The translations under genes were made by a program, and so were the position numbers. Source: Capronia americana (lineage: Eukaryota > Ascomycota > Eurotiomycetes > Chaetothyriales > Herpotrichiellaceae). Taken from it: DNA of 64,000 nt. Shown piece by piece: positions 1 to 11,801 of this stretch. The stretch's first letter is position 1. Every line of letters begins with the position of its first letter. The notes under the pieces are model-generated. The model did no database searches, had not been told where the DNA came from, and saw only the letters and a program-made list of their open reading frames with translations. The stretch lies in the NCBI GenBank assembly GCA_016110215.1, contig JADWQD010000003.1, positions 62,001 through 126,000 of the forward strand. The letters run 5' to 3'.

Positions 1-2365
1 ACTTCTGCTTCGCTTGCCATGATAAACAGCAAGTTCCCGAAAAAATCATGGCACAGGTGGACACGGGAGGCGGTGGACGTCGAGGTCAAGTTGTCGGCCC
101 ATGCCAGCCACCAGCCAGGGTTAGAATGCGCCGTCGATCACGGGGTCGGTCAAAGACCGTCTAGTTAGGATACGGGGGTGTTCTCCGGTTATCTCGAGTC
201 GAAACTTAACCCTGCCAGCCCAAAATTGATGTCCCACTACCGGGTACAAGAGTGGGAGTTGGCTTCGTCTCTCATACGACATCAGTGTATACGAGTACAC
301 AGTAGACGCGTGGACCCGTACACTGCCCACCAGCGGACAAGCATCTCCGTGCTCTGACGTGTCGGATGGCAAGAAGCCCAGGCTTCCGCTAATCTCGACG
401 ACGGCCCCAGGGCTCTCCTGCTTGTGATTAGAGAAGCACAGCCCATTCTCCCGTCATTTCTCGAAAGGTAGCTTTGCTTGAAACGGCCCGATTAGTTACG
501 TCGCAAAGTGCAAGGTATCAGTCCTCTGGAAAGTGGAATGAGCACTGAGGAAGCAGGATCAGAGATCCACATCAAGTTGCAGCGAGGCCATTTTGGTTCG
601 TGTGCATATTAAGAGATGACCCAGTGCCTAGTACGTGCTCCATTCCCTAGGCGGAGAGGCTGGATTTGATCTTCGCGTCAAATGTTTCGTGGCGGTCAAA
701 AGCCGCCATCGCTGTCTGTTCTCCTTTGGGCCTGCGGACTCCTGTGTACTCGCAGGCGGGGGACACACGACAATCTGGGCAAAGCACGTCGGTCCCAGAC
801 AACCGTCGCCCTCAGTCAAGGGCACCAGGTTTCTCTCCTGCATTGCCTCTCGTTGAGCGATGATACGTAGCGGGTCGCTGCTTCTCATTGGGAAAAAATG
901 CATTTTCCTCTTCCGACCATGCTGCGCGACGACGAATGCTGCTCATCTCGCGGCGAGCTGCCAGGAAATTATGGAAGTGGCCAATAGTTCCAGAAGACCG
1001 GGTTGGCTTCCAGCACTAATAATGTGGAGTTTGGGGAGACCTGGGACTCAGATGAGCAGCCAGGGGGCCGGAAACCAGGGCTCCAAGGATCACCCGACTA
1101 GGGGTGTCCAGGGGGTGTCATCGAGTCGTCGAAAGAACCATTGACAACAAAGTCAAGTCAAGACCTCGGATCTACACGCTGCTCACCAGGATCGACGGTG
1201 CAGGCTGCAGGCTGCAGGTTGCAGGTTGCAGCTGATGACGGGCGCCAGGATGGGATTTTCCCCTGACGTACTGCACCTCCGGTCTCCCGGGCAAGAACAG
1301 ACGACTATTCATTCTCGAGATACTTCGTAATGCCGCGGGCTTGCGTCAGGTGTATCCCGGGGAGGGGCTGATGCTCGCCCGTGCATCTCGAAACACAGCC
1401 GTCAACAAGTCGTAGCGGATGATCCATGGGGGTTCGCCGAAATTCGAACGACGAGACACTCCAGGGACACGCACGGTAGCATCCTCTTCTTCCCTTGGCT
1501 TCGCTAGAAGTCGTTACCAAGTCCAATGTGGAATGACGCGTCCCATGTGCAGCGTTGGCGACCGAATCTGGCAGATCCAATTTGCTTCACCGCGCATGGT
1601 GCGCCAAACCACGGCTTGACTATCAGCGTCCTGCGCCGTTATACTCGGTGGTGCGGCGTACGAGGGCGAATAGTATCAGCAGGCATCATGACGAGCCATC
1701 GGCGACTGGGTGGCGAGGCGCATCACAATAGCCCAGCGCGTCCATCTCCGTTTCTCGCAGTACGTAGGTATGCAAGGGGACTGATGCTTGCACCGGGAAG
1801 CCTTATCACGACCCCAAGATTTCGAGATGCCACTAGGTCACTCCCCGGGGCTTAGGGGATGGATGCACCAGAATTGCTGTAGAGCTTGCGGCATACAGGG
1901 GCTACCGTTTGGCGTCCAGGTTCGATGCCAAAGCTTTTCGCCCGTTCTACTCGTACTGACTCCTCGGAAGTCTCAGACGGTCGGATGCTCGTAGGCCGCA
2001 ATTATCTGGCCTAGACTCCCTTTTACACCGGGTGTGATGATTGTCTGCGTGCCGGCACCAAAGCCAAGACATCCATGTTCAATCCTCGCAACGCAATCGG
2101 GAAACCAGCCGAGGATTGGCGAAGAACTGCGATCGATCTCCGTGGCTTCGAAAGGAACAAACGGCTTGTCTCAGCAAGCGAAGATCTCATGGTGCAACGC
2201 TCGATAAAACGTCCCAGGCTCGTCACTGGGAAGAGTCAATGAGGCTCTAACTGCCGATTTTCTGCAGGGAAGGAATGGTACCGATTTGCCTGTGCCAGAC
2301 TGGTCCCCGGCCCAATAAGGCAGAGACCGATCCCTGTCACTCGGGGACCTCTTTGAACTGTGGCA
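1..2365. other. intergenic stretch without a recognisable gene
   Basis: Only short unsupported ORFs on both strands (the longest about 110 codons) and no motif or splice-linked frame that I recognise. Around 1200-1231 there is a short heptamer run (GCAGGCT/GCAGGTT). The right end is the 3' flank of the minus-strand proteasome-chaperone gene. Confidence 0.55.
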
Positions 2366-2822
2366 TCATGAATGCGGGTTCCACTTCTGTACTATCTGAT
2401 CGACAATTGCTGTAAAGCCCTCCATCTCTTCCTCGGCCGTCATGCCGGCCAACCCCATGCTGCATCCCACATACACTGGCCGTTTCATCTTGCGCGCGAG
2501 GATCTTCGCCATCCTGGTGGCGTAGTCGATACTGGAGCCCGAGGTCGATAGGGCCGTGCTGATCACGTTGCGCTCGTCTCTCATCTAGAGCGGGTCAGAA
2601 AATAGAAGGGTGTAGGAGCAGGAGAATGGGGTTGCGTACATCTGGCATTGCATAGACAAAACTTCCCATTGGCGGCCTGGCACCCTCAGCGTCGCCGAGA
2701 TCGGTCGTGGTCAAATGGACCATGGTGCAGGTTCCGATGAGAGTCAGGTGAGCATGCACATTGAGATGCGGATGTTTGGGCAACGGAAACGACAGCTCGA
2801 CGGGCTTGAACGACGGCTCCAT
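2366..2822 (-). CDS. proteasome assembly chaperone 4 (Pac4/Poc4-like)
   Basis: Small protein of about 133 aa from two exons (2822-2640 and 2584-2366) joined across a 55-nt GT..AG intron at 2585-2639. Joining keeps the frame, giving ...SFVYAMPD-MRDERNVIS... . The start at MEPSFKPV is preferred over an in-frame Met further upstream because the conserved part begins just after it. Length and pattern fit the Pac4/Poc4 family: a beta-rich N-terminal half (HAHLTLIGTCTMVHLTTT), then ALSTSGSSIDYATRMAKILA and a helix ending in VYVGCSMGL. In the family, Pac4 pairs with Pac3 and helps assemble the 20S alpha ring in cytosol and nucleus. The next gene is transcribed divergently about 310 bp away. Family assignment is from remembered patterns and is fairly strong. 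Confidence 0.75.
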
Positions 2823-3135
2823 GATTGTGCCAGCTGCGGGTTGGTGTCGAGGGAGTCGTCGGGATGGGGGAGACACGAGTACGGCTTTGACAAATTCCAG
2901 TTCCAGCGTATGCCGTCGCGGAATCTGTCATTGAAAGTCGAGTATTGGAATTAATTGATGAATTTGATATCGACGCTGCGCTTGGCGTCCTGCATGACGC
3001 GCCGCTGCTCACACACACGCCGTCGCAAAGCTCGCACCTGAATTTCCTCACGCTGTTCACTGGTTGCTTTCGTCTACAGAGTATCCGTCGTCGCCCTTCC
3101 TCTTCCTGCCTTGTTCTCGAGACTTCGGAGCCAGA

Positions 3136-4893
3136 ATGGCCGAAGATGACGACAGCGAAGCACCGTCTGCATCGCACCGCAATCCTCTGTTTGATGATGC
3201 CGGACCTCTATCTGATCCCCAAGAACGCAGAGTCGTCTTTGCAGCTCTCGATTCATTCCAGTAAGTGCCGGCAGACTAATACACTCGCGGTGAGACCCGG
3301 GATTTTCCTCAGCAACGAACCCCTCCTGCACCCAGAGTAGCACTTGGGACGCCCGTGAAGTTTCTCGAGCTGCGTGCACGCCAGCCCAAGTGGACAGATA
3401 AACACATCAACTGCGACATCGAAGCAGGATTCCCGTCGACGCCTGCACGTCGAGGTGATTCATATGGAGGTCCTTTGCTCACCATTTCTGGGAGGACACG
3501 TCTCTCGAGACCTTTTGGTCCCAACACTGAGCCCAACAAGCAGGAAGACTCTTCCATCAGAGCGCTGTCGCTGTCTCTGCTAAACGCATTTCTTCTATAT
3601 CACCGACCTCGACGCTCTCGGGGCTCTTCTTTGACTGTTGCCGCTAACCCTGTGAATAGCCAGTACCGCCAGAATGCACACTACAACACAACCCACCGGC
3701 GACGCCAGAACCTCTACGCCCTTCCTTCCTCGCAGTGGCAAATGCTTGCTTCGCCGCCTTTCTCCATCTTGGACACCCTCAACGCCATCGATGACGCACT
3801 AGACCATAACGCCGACCTTGCCGACGAGATACTTCAGCTGGGCTTGGCCGCATTCGGCCTCTCAGCAAACCCCAAGGGCTCGGTGATGAATTGGCAAGGT
3901 AAAGCCAAGCCCGGCGACATGTCAAAAGCGCACTCGACGATCCGACAATTCTACCGAGACTGGTCTCACGAGGGCTTCACGCTTGAAGTCGAACCTCTCC
4001 TCAAGACCGTCCTCTCAGACCTTGAATCCTATTTGCCGTCCAGCCGGGCTCGGGCTGGGGCTGGTGGCCAGCTTCCATCCCTTCTCCTCCCCGGTGCTGG
4101 ACTGGGTCGCCTGCTCTTCGAACTCGCTCTGCGAGGCTACCACGCGACCGGAAATGAAATTTCCTACCACCAACTGCTCGCAAGCAACTTCATCCTAAAC
4201 GCGACCCAACACGCAAACCAGTACCAGATATATCCTTTCTCCCACACCTTCACCAACGTCACCTCTCGCTCGAACCAACTGAAACGCCATACCGTTCCAG
4301 ACGTCCACCCAGGTGAAGCCTTCGCCAACCGCCTTGCCTCGGCTTTGCCCGTCGGCGAGATGAACATGACCGCCGGTGACTTTGTGTTGTCCTACTCCAC
4401 GCCCGAGAGCAAGGAGACCTTCGACGGAGTTGTGACAGTCTTCTTCATCGACACGGCCCCCAACCTAATTCGATATATCGAGACCGTCCGAAATTGCCTG
4501 AAGAGTGACGGGATATGGATCAACGTTGGACCCTTGTTGTGGCACTTTGACGATCGCGCCCCTGGTGCTCACAACGACGGCGGCGACGACGACGACGACA
4601 ATCGAGACACAAAGTCCACCAAGGGCCCGCTCAGCCAGCAGCACTCAAGCCAGCCCAAGCCCGACTCTGACTTTGAAGACAAGGGCATCGCCGAGCCGGG
4701 CTCATTTGAGCTCACCGACGAGGAAGTCATCTTGCTCGTCTCCAGCATGGGCTTTGAGATGATCAAGCACGACCTTCTCCCCACCCATTCAGGATACATC
4801 CAAGACCCGCACAGTCTGCTGCAGAACCGGTATAGATGCAGCCGCTGGGTTGCCAGGAAGGTCGCCGGCCCATCATCATCGCCTCCACCTTAG
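3136..4893 (+). CDS. carnosine N-methyltransferase-like protein (N2227 family)
   Basis: SAM-dependent methyltransferase of the N2227/CARNMT1 (yeast YNL092W) family, about 452 aa. Exon 1 is 3136-3260 (MAEDDDSEAPSASHR..., ending DSF). The main exon begins at 3660 (HQYRQNAHYN...). The spliced N-terminus ERRVVFAALDSF-HQYRQ and the following ALPSSQWQML segment match the family start. The SAM-binding loop LLPGAGLGRLLFELA lies near residue 183, followed by NEISYHQLLASNF. A later segment, FDGVVTVFFIDTAPN...GIWINVGPLLWHF, is the usual C-terminal core. An acidic insert (D/E/N run near 4580-4610) interrupts it. Human CARNMT1 methylates carnosine; the substrate of the fungal enzyme is not known from sequence. 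The 399-nt interval 3261-3659 is long for this window and may hold more than one intron. Confidence 0.85.
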
Positions 4894-5660
4894 AAAGGGG
4901 CCGGGGGCCTGCTTGCTTTGCCTGCCTGGTTCCGTAACAATATCAATCAATCGCATCGGGATCGTAACGAGTAGTTTTCGCGCCTCCTTACCTTGATGTC
5001 CCATTTCCAGCTCCGTCTCCATAACTATCGCTCCACCTCCACTTTTACATCTTCACCATTGATTCATGCCATCTTTCTTGCATGCGCGTCCAAAACCATA
5101 TCTACGTCTACTGACCTCCTCTCTCGTCGGTCACTCTGTCAGTAACTTGGCAGATATCCGTGGATTGAACATTCGGTCGTACCGATTACAGACCTGCGGT
5201 AGGTGACTCTATTTCGCGCAAAGGATACACAGGACCGAATCCAGGGAGCATGGATGCTCATGGGCTGATTCGAAATGGTGGTCTGCTTTGGTTTTTTTTC
5301 GGGTACTTGTCTCACTCGCTGTCCTTCTACTCACTTTTACCTGACTTTCGCCTCAACCCCGTACTTCGTTGTCGCCCACTTCCTTGTGCAATGCTTGCTC
5401 CTCATATAATCATCCTTCCACATCTCCATGTCCTCCCATAACAGCAGTCATCATTACAAAGGTTGTGTAGAATAGTCCAAGTTCCTCTTGTCTTCGTTTG
5501 TCCTCGGGTATGCAATCGTCCTCCCGTCATCTCCAGGCGCACCTCTGCCCACGCTTGCGTGGTGCCTTGTGGTGACCTTTGTGCTCGTCCTGGTCGTGTC
5601 CCTTCGATATTGTGTGAATCTCCCCGAGACCCAACGCGGTGTCGCCCGGGCTCCAATTCA
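4894..5660. other. intergenic 3' flanks of convergent genes
   Basis: Lies between the stop codons of the methyltransferase gene (plus) and the Hsp70-like gene (minus). Pyrimidine-rich stretches on the plus strand, no coding signal or RNA gene seen. Confidence 0.55.
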
Positions 5661-7994
5661 CTATCTGAATCTCGCGCTGCATCTGCCCATAACTTCTCCC
5701 TGACACACCAACTCTGCATTGAATTCAGAACCGTCCAAGGTGAGATAAATATCAAAATAGACACGATAGAAAGTGCCTTGCGGGGTATCCATTCGCTCAA
5801 AGTCCTTCTCGAGATTCTTTCTTGACAGGTCGGAAGTGAGTGTCACGACCTCCTTGATTCGTGGATCTTTGGTATATTCGGGACTGTCTTGCAGTTAGCA
5901 ACCTACTGCTGCTGTTAGAATGGGATCTCGGGACTCACCAAACATCCTCATCACAGGCGTATAAGATATCCTCGTACATCAATGTCGCACCCGGTGCAAC
6001 TTGCCTGAAGAACGAGACCTTGACTGGTTCTCCAATCTTGACCCTCTCACCCTTCTGGACGAAGATCTGTCTGGTGTATTTGCATCGATCCTTCCCGTCC
6101 AGACTGGGAACACGGTATTGCTCGGGGTGATGGCCCTCTTTGAATGGCTGAAGTGTTGCCATGAGGTAGTGTCTTCGGGCCACACGAGAAGTGATGACTC
6201 GTTCGGTAATGCCTGCGGTGACGGCGCCCTTGACAATTGCAGCCACCGAGTCCATAGGACGGACGACCTTGGATTGGAATTGGGGCGGAACGTGAAGCTT
6301 GATTTGTTGGAAGAGGTATTCGGAGGCACCAAAACCACCCACCACCAGTACGTTCTGTAACGATCTGTTTTGTGCTTGAATGGCGATGATCTGGTTGCGG
6401 ACAAGCTCGAGAATGCGGTTCACGACCGGTTCGAAGCATTGCAGAATTTCCTCGTTGGTGAACGTCATGTAGCCCTCCTCGATGCCAGCTTCTGGGAATT
6501 CGGCCTCGATACCAACGTCGACCGCCCATTTCTGTCCATTGTTGCGGAAATCGGCCTTTATTCTGTTCTCAAAATCCATTATACACTTGGCGTAAACTCG
6601 ACCAGCGGTCTTTGACCCATCGGGCAACTTCATCTTCCGGATCTTTGCGCGCAGAATGTTGGAGAAGTTTCGGTTGAGAGCGGTAGAACCGCAAGAGTCA
6701 CCACTGCCGGCTGTGCATTCGGCCACGGTGAAGGGTGTCTCTTCTTCGACCTCGTACGCGATCAAATCCACCGTGCCGCCACCACAGTCCACAATCAGGA
6801 CTGCGTCATGGATCTTGAGGTTGAGGAGGCCGGTCTTGGAGCAGAACATGGCAGCAGCTTCAGGTTCGGTGATCAGCGTCAGTCTGTTGTCGTTCTCGTC
6901 TCGAATGAAGCCAGCCTGGATGGCTGCTGCTCTGGTGGCAGCTTTGCCAGCATCGTTCCAAATGGCCGGCACAGTCAGGAAGTATCTGATGTTGCGCTCT
7001 TCGCGATTGAAGACCTCGCCCAATGTCTTCTGTAGCTGGACGCGCATTGCTTGTCGAAGCTTGAAAAGGTAGTCGGCGGCGACATCGATTTCAGACTTCC
7101 CCGGCGGCAAGGGAGGCAGGTTTATTGGGTCTATGTACGTATTTCCGGAGAGCATGAGTTGAAGCTTGAACCATTCTACCTTTTGCACGCCGGGTTTGGG
7201 ATAACCGGTGGGCGCAAGGGCATCAGCAATATCGGGACCCCAGCCGACGACTTTTTGATATTGGTCGTAGTACAGGACCGTAGGAATCTAGTCAAGTCAG
7301 TTGCCGATGGCTGCGGCTTGAGGTGTAGTGTGAGCTCACCTTTTGCTTTGTTTGATTGCCTGCGCCGGGCCATTCGGTTATTATGTCCTCCTTCGCTTCT
7401 GTGTTGGTCGCAAATGCAAATGCCACACCGGAGAAGGTTGTGCCCTGGAAAATTTGTCAGCCCATGCTCTTAACCACAATCGGGGGCGTTTTTTACAAAA
7501 TCAATGCCAACGATCAATTGAGCCTTGCTCCTTCCTGCGCCCTCCACTTCGGCCGCGGGGCGCGCACCCTGGGGATATTGCTGCGCCATGTGCTGGATGC
7601 CCGGCTGAGGACCGAGTTGCTGATGTCCGTACGCACCACCATACCCTGGTGGTTGAGGAGGACCTAGCTGGGGTGCTCCACCAACGTAGGCACCTGCCCT
7701 GGTATCAATGGGAGCGGGGTGATGGGCCATCTGGTTTTGTGGGGGTGGCATGGGTGACTGAGGGCGTCCCTGGCTGTTGTACGAGTAACTGGGAGGTCGA
7801 CCGGGCGCAGCAGGTTGATTGGGATTCATGGGCGGCAGACTGGTCTGGGATGTGTTTTGCGGAGGGGGAGTCCCAGTGGTGGAAGTGGAGCCGTTTGGTG
7901 ATGCTACTGAGGCCGAAGGGGTCGACGATGTTTGGATGTTGGCGCTGCTCTTTCGTTTGGAACCGAAGCCTAAGGACTTGAAGCGCGAGCTCAT
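5661..7994 (-). CDS. HSPA12-like Hsp70 family ATPase with disordered N-terminus
   Basis: About 724 aa from four exons (7994-7497, 7444-7340, 7287-5939, 5883-5661) with introns of 52, 52 and 55 nt. Residues 1 to about 155 are Pro/Gln/Gly/Ser-rich and probably disordered. After them comes an actin-like ATPase domain: phosphate-1 loop VGIDFGTTFSGVAFA (split by intron 1), phosphate-2 loop VLIVDCGGGTVDL near residue 370, and adenosine motif VLVVGGFGASEYLF near 518. The segment SGDSCGSTALNRNF resembles the HSPA12-type branch rather than canonical Hsp70. A short beta-rich tail follows and there is no EEVD end, so it is probably not a general folding chaperone. Clients are unknown; such genes are multi-copy in filamentous fungi. 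The last acceptor (TG|T codon split) is the least certain junction. Confidence 0.85.
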
Positions 7995-9674
7995 GACATC
8001 GACATCGAAGGAAACAGTTGCGAGAGAACCAGCGAGTGAATGAACAAATGTTGTCTTGTCCGCAGCAGGAGCAGCTTGGGTTGACAGATTGGTAAGGCGA
8101 GTGAGACCGACGCTTGACTGGTGGCAGAGCGAAGGAACGAAGGAAGACTTCCAACCAACGACGTTACCAGCGCTGATTCAGTCGGTCGTAGAGGGTGGCA
8201 GCACGGTGTCGTCGACGCTCTTAGGAATTGAAGAAAGCTGAAGATGGTAACAGAAGTTGAAAAGCAAGTGACCGTTGTGTGCGGCTGCGGCTGCGGCTGA
8301 TGGTGAAGGATCGCTGAAGTGGACGAGACCTGCGACCCAGCCAACAGGACGATTACGGTGCCCGTAATTGGGGGTATCGCCCGTATTGGCACTCGGTACC
8401 TACAGGTACTGGTAGGGGTGCCTACGAGTAGTCGCCGCTTAAAGTCAGGCTGAGTTTGGAAGGATTCGTTCTTCCTCCTCGCCGTCCTTCAGGCAAATGA
8501 GCTGTCCTTTGTCGCGGAATTGCAGTCTTGATTGTGGAAGCTATCTGCCTGCTTCTGCCTCGCCTCGATCTTACAAATGCAACCAGCAGTCTCTCGCGCC
8601 GAAGATGAAAGAAAGACAATGAATTGCACAAAAGTGGCGGCCAAGATCTAACGGCGCCTAGCCTCTCGTGCTAAGCGATACTGCCACCACGCTGTGTCGG
8701 GCATGTTTCGTCATGTATTACGCCCGCCCGGCATAATTGAGCTGATGCGGGGGCCAGCAGGAGCAGTGTTTCTCTTTCTACAAGTATGAAGTCTCTTTTG
8801 GGTAGAACTGATAAGGAGCGGTGAATCCAGATTGACTCATTTCTTTGTTTGACGTGCCATATTCTCAACGCATGGGATCCTCAGCAATTTCTTCCACGTA
8901 CCTAGATACTTGATCTGTAACAGCATACAGCTCTTAATCTATAGGGCTGACATTCCGCCCCTCCTCGACCTTCCTAGCCTGGGTCAGGGCTGAGGTGCTG
9001 TCTGGTCTGCTGCCCAATCCAATCAAAGTGCGTTTCACCTTTGAACAGATGTGCAGTTAGATAGTTTCGCTGTCCCGCCTCAGAGGACAACGCCGCACAG
9101 TCTGGCCCACGCACCTGGCCTTGTCCCTCATCACCTCGTACGCCCTGACATTTCACAAGAGCGAAATTCAGTGACGGCAGAGCATGTGGCTCGCAACGCT
9201 CCTTTTATGTGCCTTGAAGATAGCGTCCTCTGGATCTGCCCGAGTTTCATGTCGGTGCGCTGGCGCCACGTGGACTGCCACGGCTACTGAACCGCTCAAT
9301 ACGTCCCCGCTAAATAATGTGTTCCTGTACAACTTCGAAGAGTCCGGGGTTCAATGGTTAATTCGAGGCTCTTATTCACCTCGCGCGTGCTCGCGGCTGG
9401 CTGATTTTATTCGTATTTCAATCTTTTCTGGAATTCTATAGTATTCCATCTGAGAGTCAGGATCATCACCCTCGATGAGGAAGAAGAAACGCGTGGAAAT
9501 AGTGATCTTGTGTATCAGCCATGTCCTTTGGGTTCGCGTCTAGAACCCTTGTGCCAATCATTGGCAGATGCAGGAGCTGATGGCTTCGACGCCATCCTGC
9601 GCATTCGACCTTCAGTACAATAGCCAGAAAGAGCATCTACTGAAGTCTTCTCTCCGATCAGCCCTCCTAGGCTC
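7995..9674. other. intergenic: promoter of the Hsp70-like gene and 3' flank of dml1
   Basis: No ORF with recognisable similarity, no tRNA-like cloverleaf seen. The part next to 7994 is the upstream region of the minus-strand Hsp70-like gene; a GGTACC/GGTACT-rich patch occurs near 8395-8430. Confidence 0.5.
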
Positions 9675-11404
9675 TCATTCGTCGTCCGCTCCGGAATCTG
9701 AACCAGATTCCCACCCAATGCCGTAGCTTTGTGCCATTTCCGTGAGGTCGTTATATAGATTCTCTCTTTCATCCAACGGCAAGAGGCGGGCCGTCGTGTT
9801 TCGGAGATCGAGGACACGTTCTTTCATCCTTGAGCCGCACACTAGAGCCGTCGATATATCCAAACCTTGCTGTCCTTGTCGACCGGTCCGGAAGAGTGTG
9901 TCCGGGAACGTGTCCAGTCGAGGGAATTGTAGCGTGGTTTGGAATCTAATTGCCCAAAATTGTTAGTGCTCACAACTCGCCCTCGATATGGGCTTTGTGC
10001 CGACACAACAACAAACCGCAACTCACATTTCGACCACAGATTCTTCGTTCAGCCTTCTTCGAAGCCTTTCCTCGGGGCTCATGCTCAGTGGGCGTACCTC
10101 AGACTCGAGATGGTCACGTAAGCATTCAACTTGTGCGAAAACATGGGACGGCCTTGCTGTCGACGGAGTGGTAAGCCCGGGGCTGTAGTCGAAATCTAAT
10201 TGAGATGGCTCGGCTAGATCAGTGGTGTCCCTCTCGCCACGTCTACTGTTTTGCTCTGCAGATCCCCCATTTAGGCTGCCATTGGCTCCAGCCCCTGAGC
10301 TTGTGATGCTCGCATGGAGCTCGAACAGAGTTTGGGTACCCGCCGTGTTGAGGGTGTCCTCCAACAGGCTTAGTGAGCCCCTCTTACCACCTGCAGCATT
10401 TAGCCTGGTTGGGAGGGTAGAGGATTCAACACCCGCGCAGAGCAGAGCAGTTATGAGCCAGTCTGATGCACTGTCGATGCGCACATAGTCTGGAAGGATT
10501 GGCGGAGGGGCAGCAAGTCGTAAATACGCGGACGCCTGCTGCCCGATCGAACGCAGCGACCTCGCAGCGTTACATGTTCGTAAGAGCTGTTTTTGCTGTT
10601 TCTGGTGAGCACCTTCCTTGTGTTCGACACAAGAAACATACCCTTGTGGTTCTGGACTGATCTTCGATACCCCAAACCCAGATACTAGTCTTTCCGTACT
10701 CGTCTCTTAGGGTGTCAAGGTATCTCGCAGCGAAACCACCCCAGGCATCGTCGGCGCCAGAGAAAATCTGAAAGCCCTGCATCTGATCACATTCCTCTGT
10801 AAACGATCTGATATCACGGTCGAGCAAGTCAAATTCCTTGTCAAGACTCTGAAATAAGTCTTCACCGGCGGACCAACTCTCGAAGGGCATGAGTTGAGAA
10901 TTCAATTCATACTCGCTGAGCTGCACGATGGACCGTGGATGGTAGAAAACACGATTGAAGTCGGACCAATACCTCACGTCTGCAGCGCCAAGTTGGCGCG
11001 TTGGGAGACCTAGATCGAGGCTCTTTTGGTACTCCGATGGTTCGATGGGCTGCTGCAGCTGTCTGGCTGGGGTGCCGTCCCTGTCATAAATTAGAACATG
11101 GGGCTGAATGTTTGCTCGTTGGTGAGCTTTACCAGACGCCATCTGGGGGTTGATCATCTAGAGCCTCGTAAAGAGCATTGAATTTGCGGAGTGTTCCGAA
11201 GCCGCCCTTCAAATCGTATATAACCGTCCGGGGAGTAAAAGTCTCTGAGCCATCAGCTCCCAAACCCGTTCGGAAATGAATGTCATGATCAACCATGGGC
11301 TGTTCACGTTCCGAATATGTAAAATACGATTCTTGGGCATTCCAGAAATGGGTTGCCAGATAATTCGACCGCTGGCCGAGTTGGAGAGTTACGATCTCGT
11401 GCAT
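9675..11404 (-). CDS. dml1: mtDNA inheritance protein Dml1/Misato
   Basis: About 518 aa from four exons: 11404-11133, 11080-10642, 10601-10027 and 9945-9675, with introns of 52, 40, 81 nt. All junctions restore family-like sequence: [32 protein letters not shown] and [16 protein letters not shown]. The N-terminus [20 protein letters not shown] is the tubulin-like Misato segment II, followed by [15 protein letters not shown] and the Dml1 core ([36 protein letters not shown]). It ends in an acidic tail, [11 protein letters not shown], as orthologues do. In yeast Dml1 is needed for mitochondrial DNA inheritance; the tubulin-like fold suggests a role in organelle division or morphology. It is divergent from lhs1 with about 400 bp between them. 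The 40-nt intron is among the shortest in the window. Confidence 0.92.
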
Positions 11405-11801
11405 CGTGAACGTAGAGATTCATACTGCGCTCAGATCAGCCTTGCGACAAGCATTGCGTGGTTACGCTGATAGACAGCATGAAAGTGGGTATGAAATGAA
11501 TATCGAAAAATCAATGTCAAATGACGTCAAATGAGGCTGAAAGAGGCTGAGGTGGCTGCATGACTCGCGTCTGTCAGGTTCATGACTCGCCGGTTGGATT
11601 TTGAGATCTGTTCACACGAGCAGCACCTAAAGTGAAGGCCACCACAGCGCTGTCAATTATATCCTGCTCTTCTTCTTGTCCTATTGTTCGAGCGTTCATT
11701 CTGGAAATGTGCTCAAAAATTGAGTTTGGCACTTCATTGTCCTCTTAAGCAGACTTGAGGAGTCGCCGAACCCCTTCTCTCTGTCTCCCAGAAATATCAC
11801 A
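11405..11801. other. divergent promoter region between dml1 and lhs1
   Basis: 397 bp between two start codons. It holds a palindromic TGACGTCA site (listed separately) and pyrimidine-rich tracts just before the lhs1 ATG. Confidence 0.6.
11522..11529. promoter_or_regulatory. CRE/ATF-type bZIP palindrome TGACGTCA
   Basis: Perfect 8-bp palindrome, 118 bp upstream of the dml1 ATG and 273 bp upstream of the lhs1 ATG. It contains an ACGT core of the kind bZIP factors (CRE/ATF type) bind; a role in the unfolded-protein response of lhs1 is only inference. One such site in 400 bp could be chance. Confidence 0.4.

Noticed and set aside
9340..9370. GGGGTTCAATGG resembling a tRNA T-arm
   Set aside because: No cloverleaf can be folded from the flanking bases.
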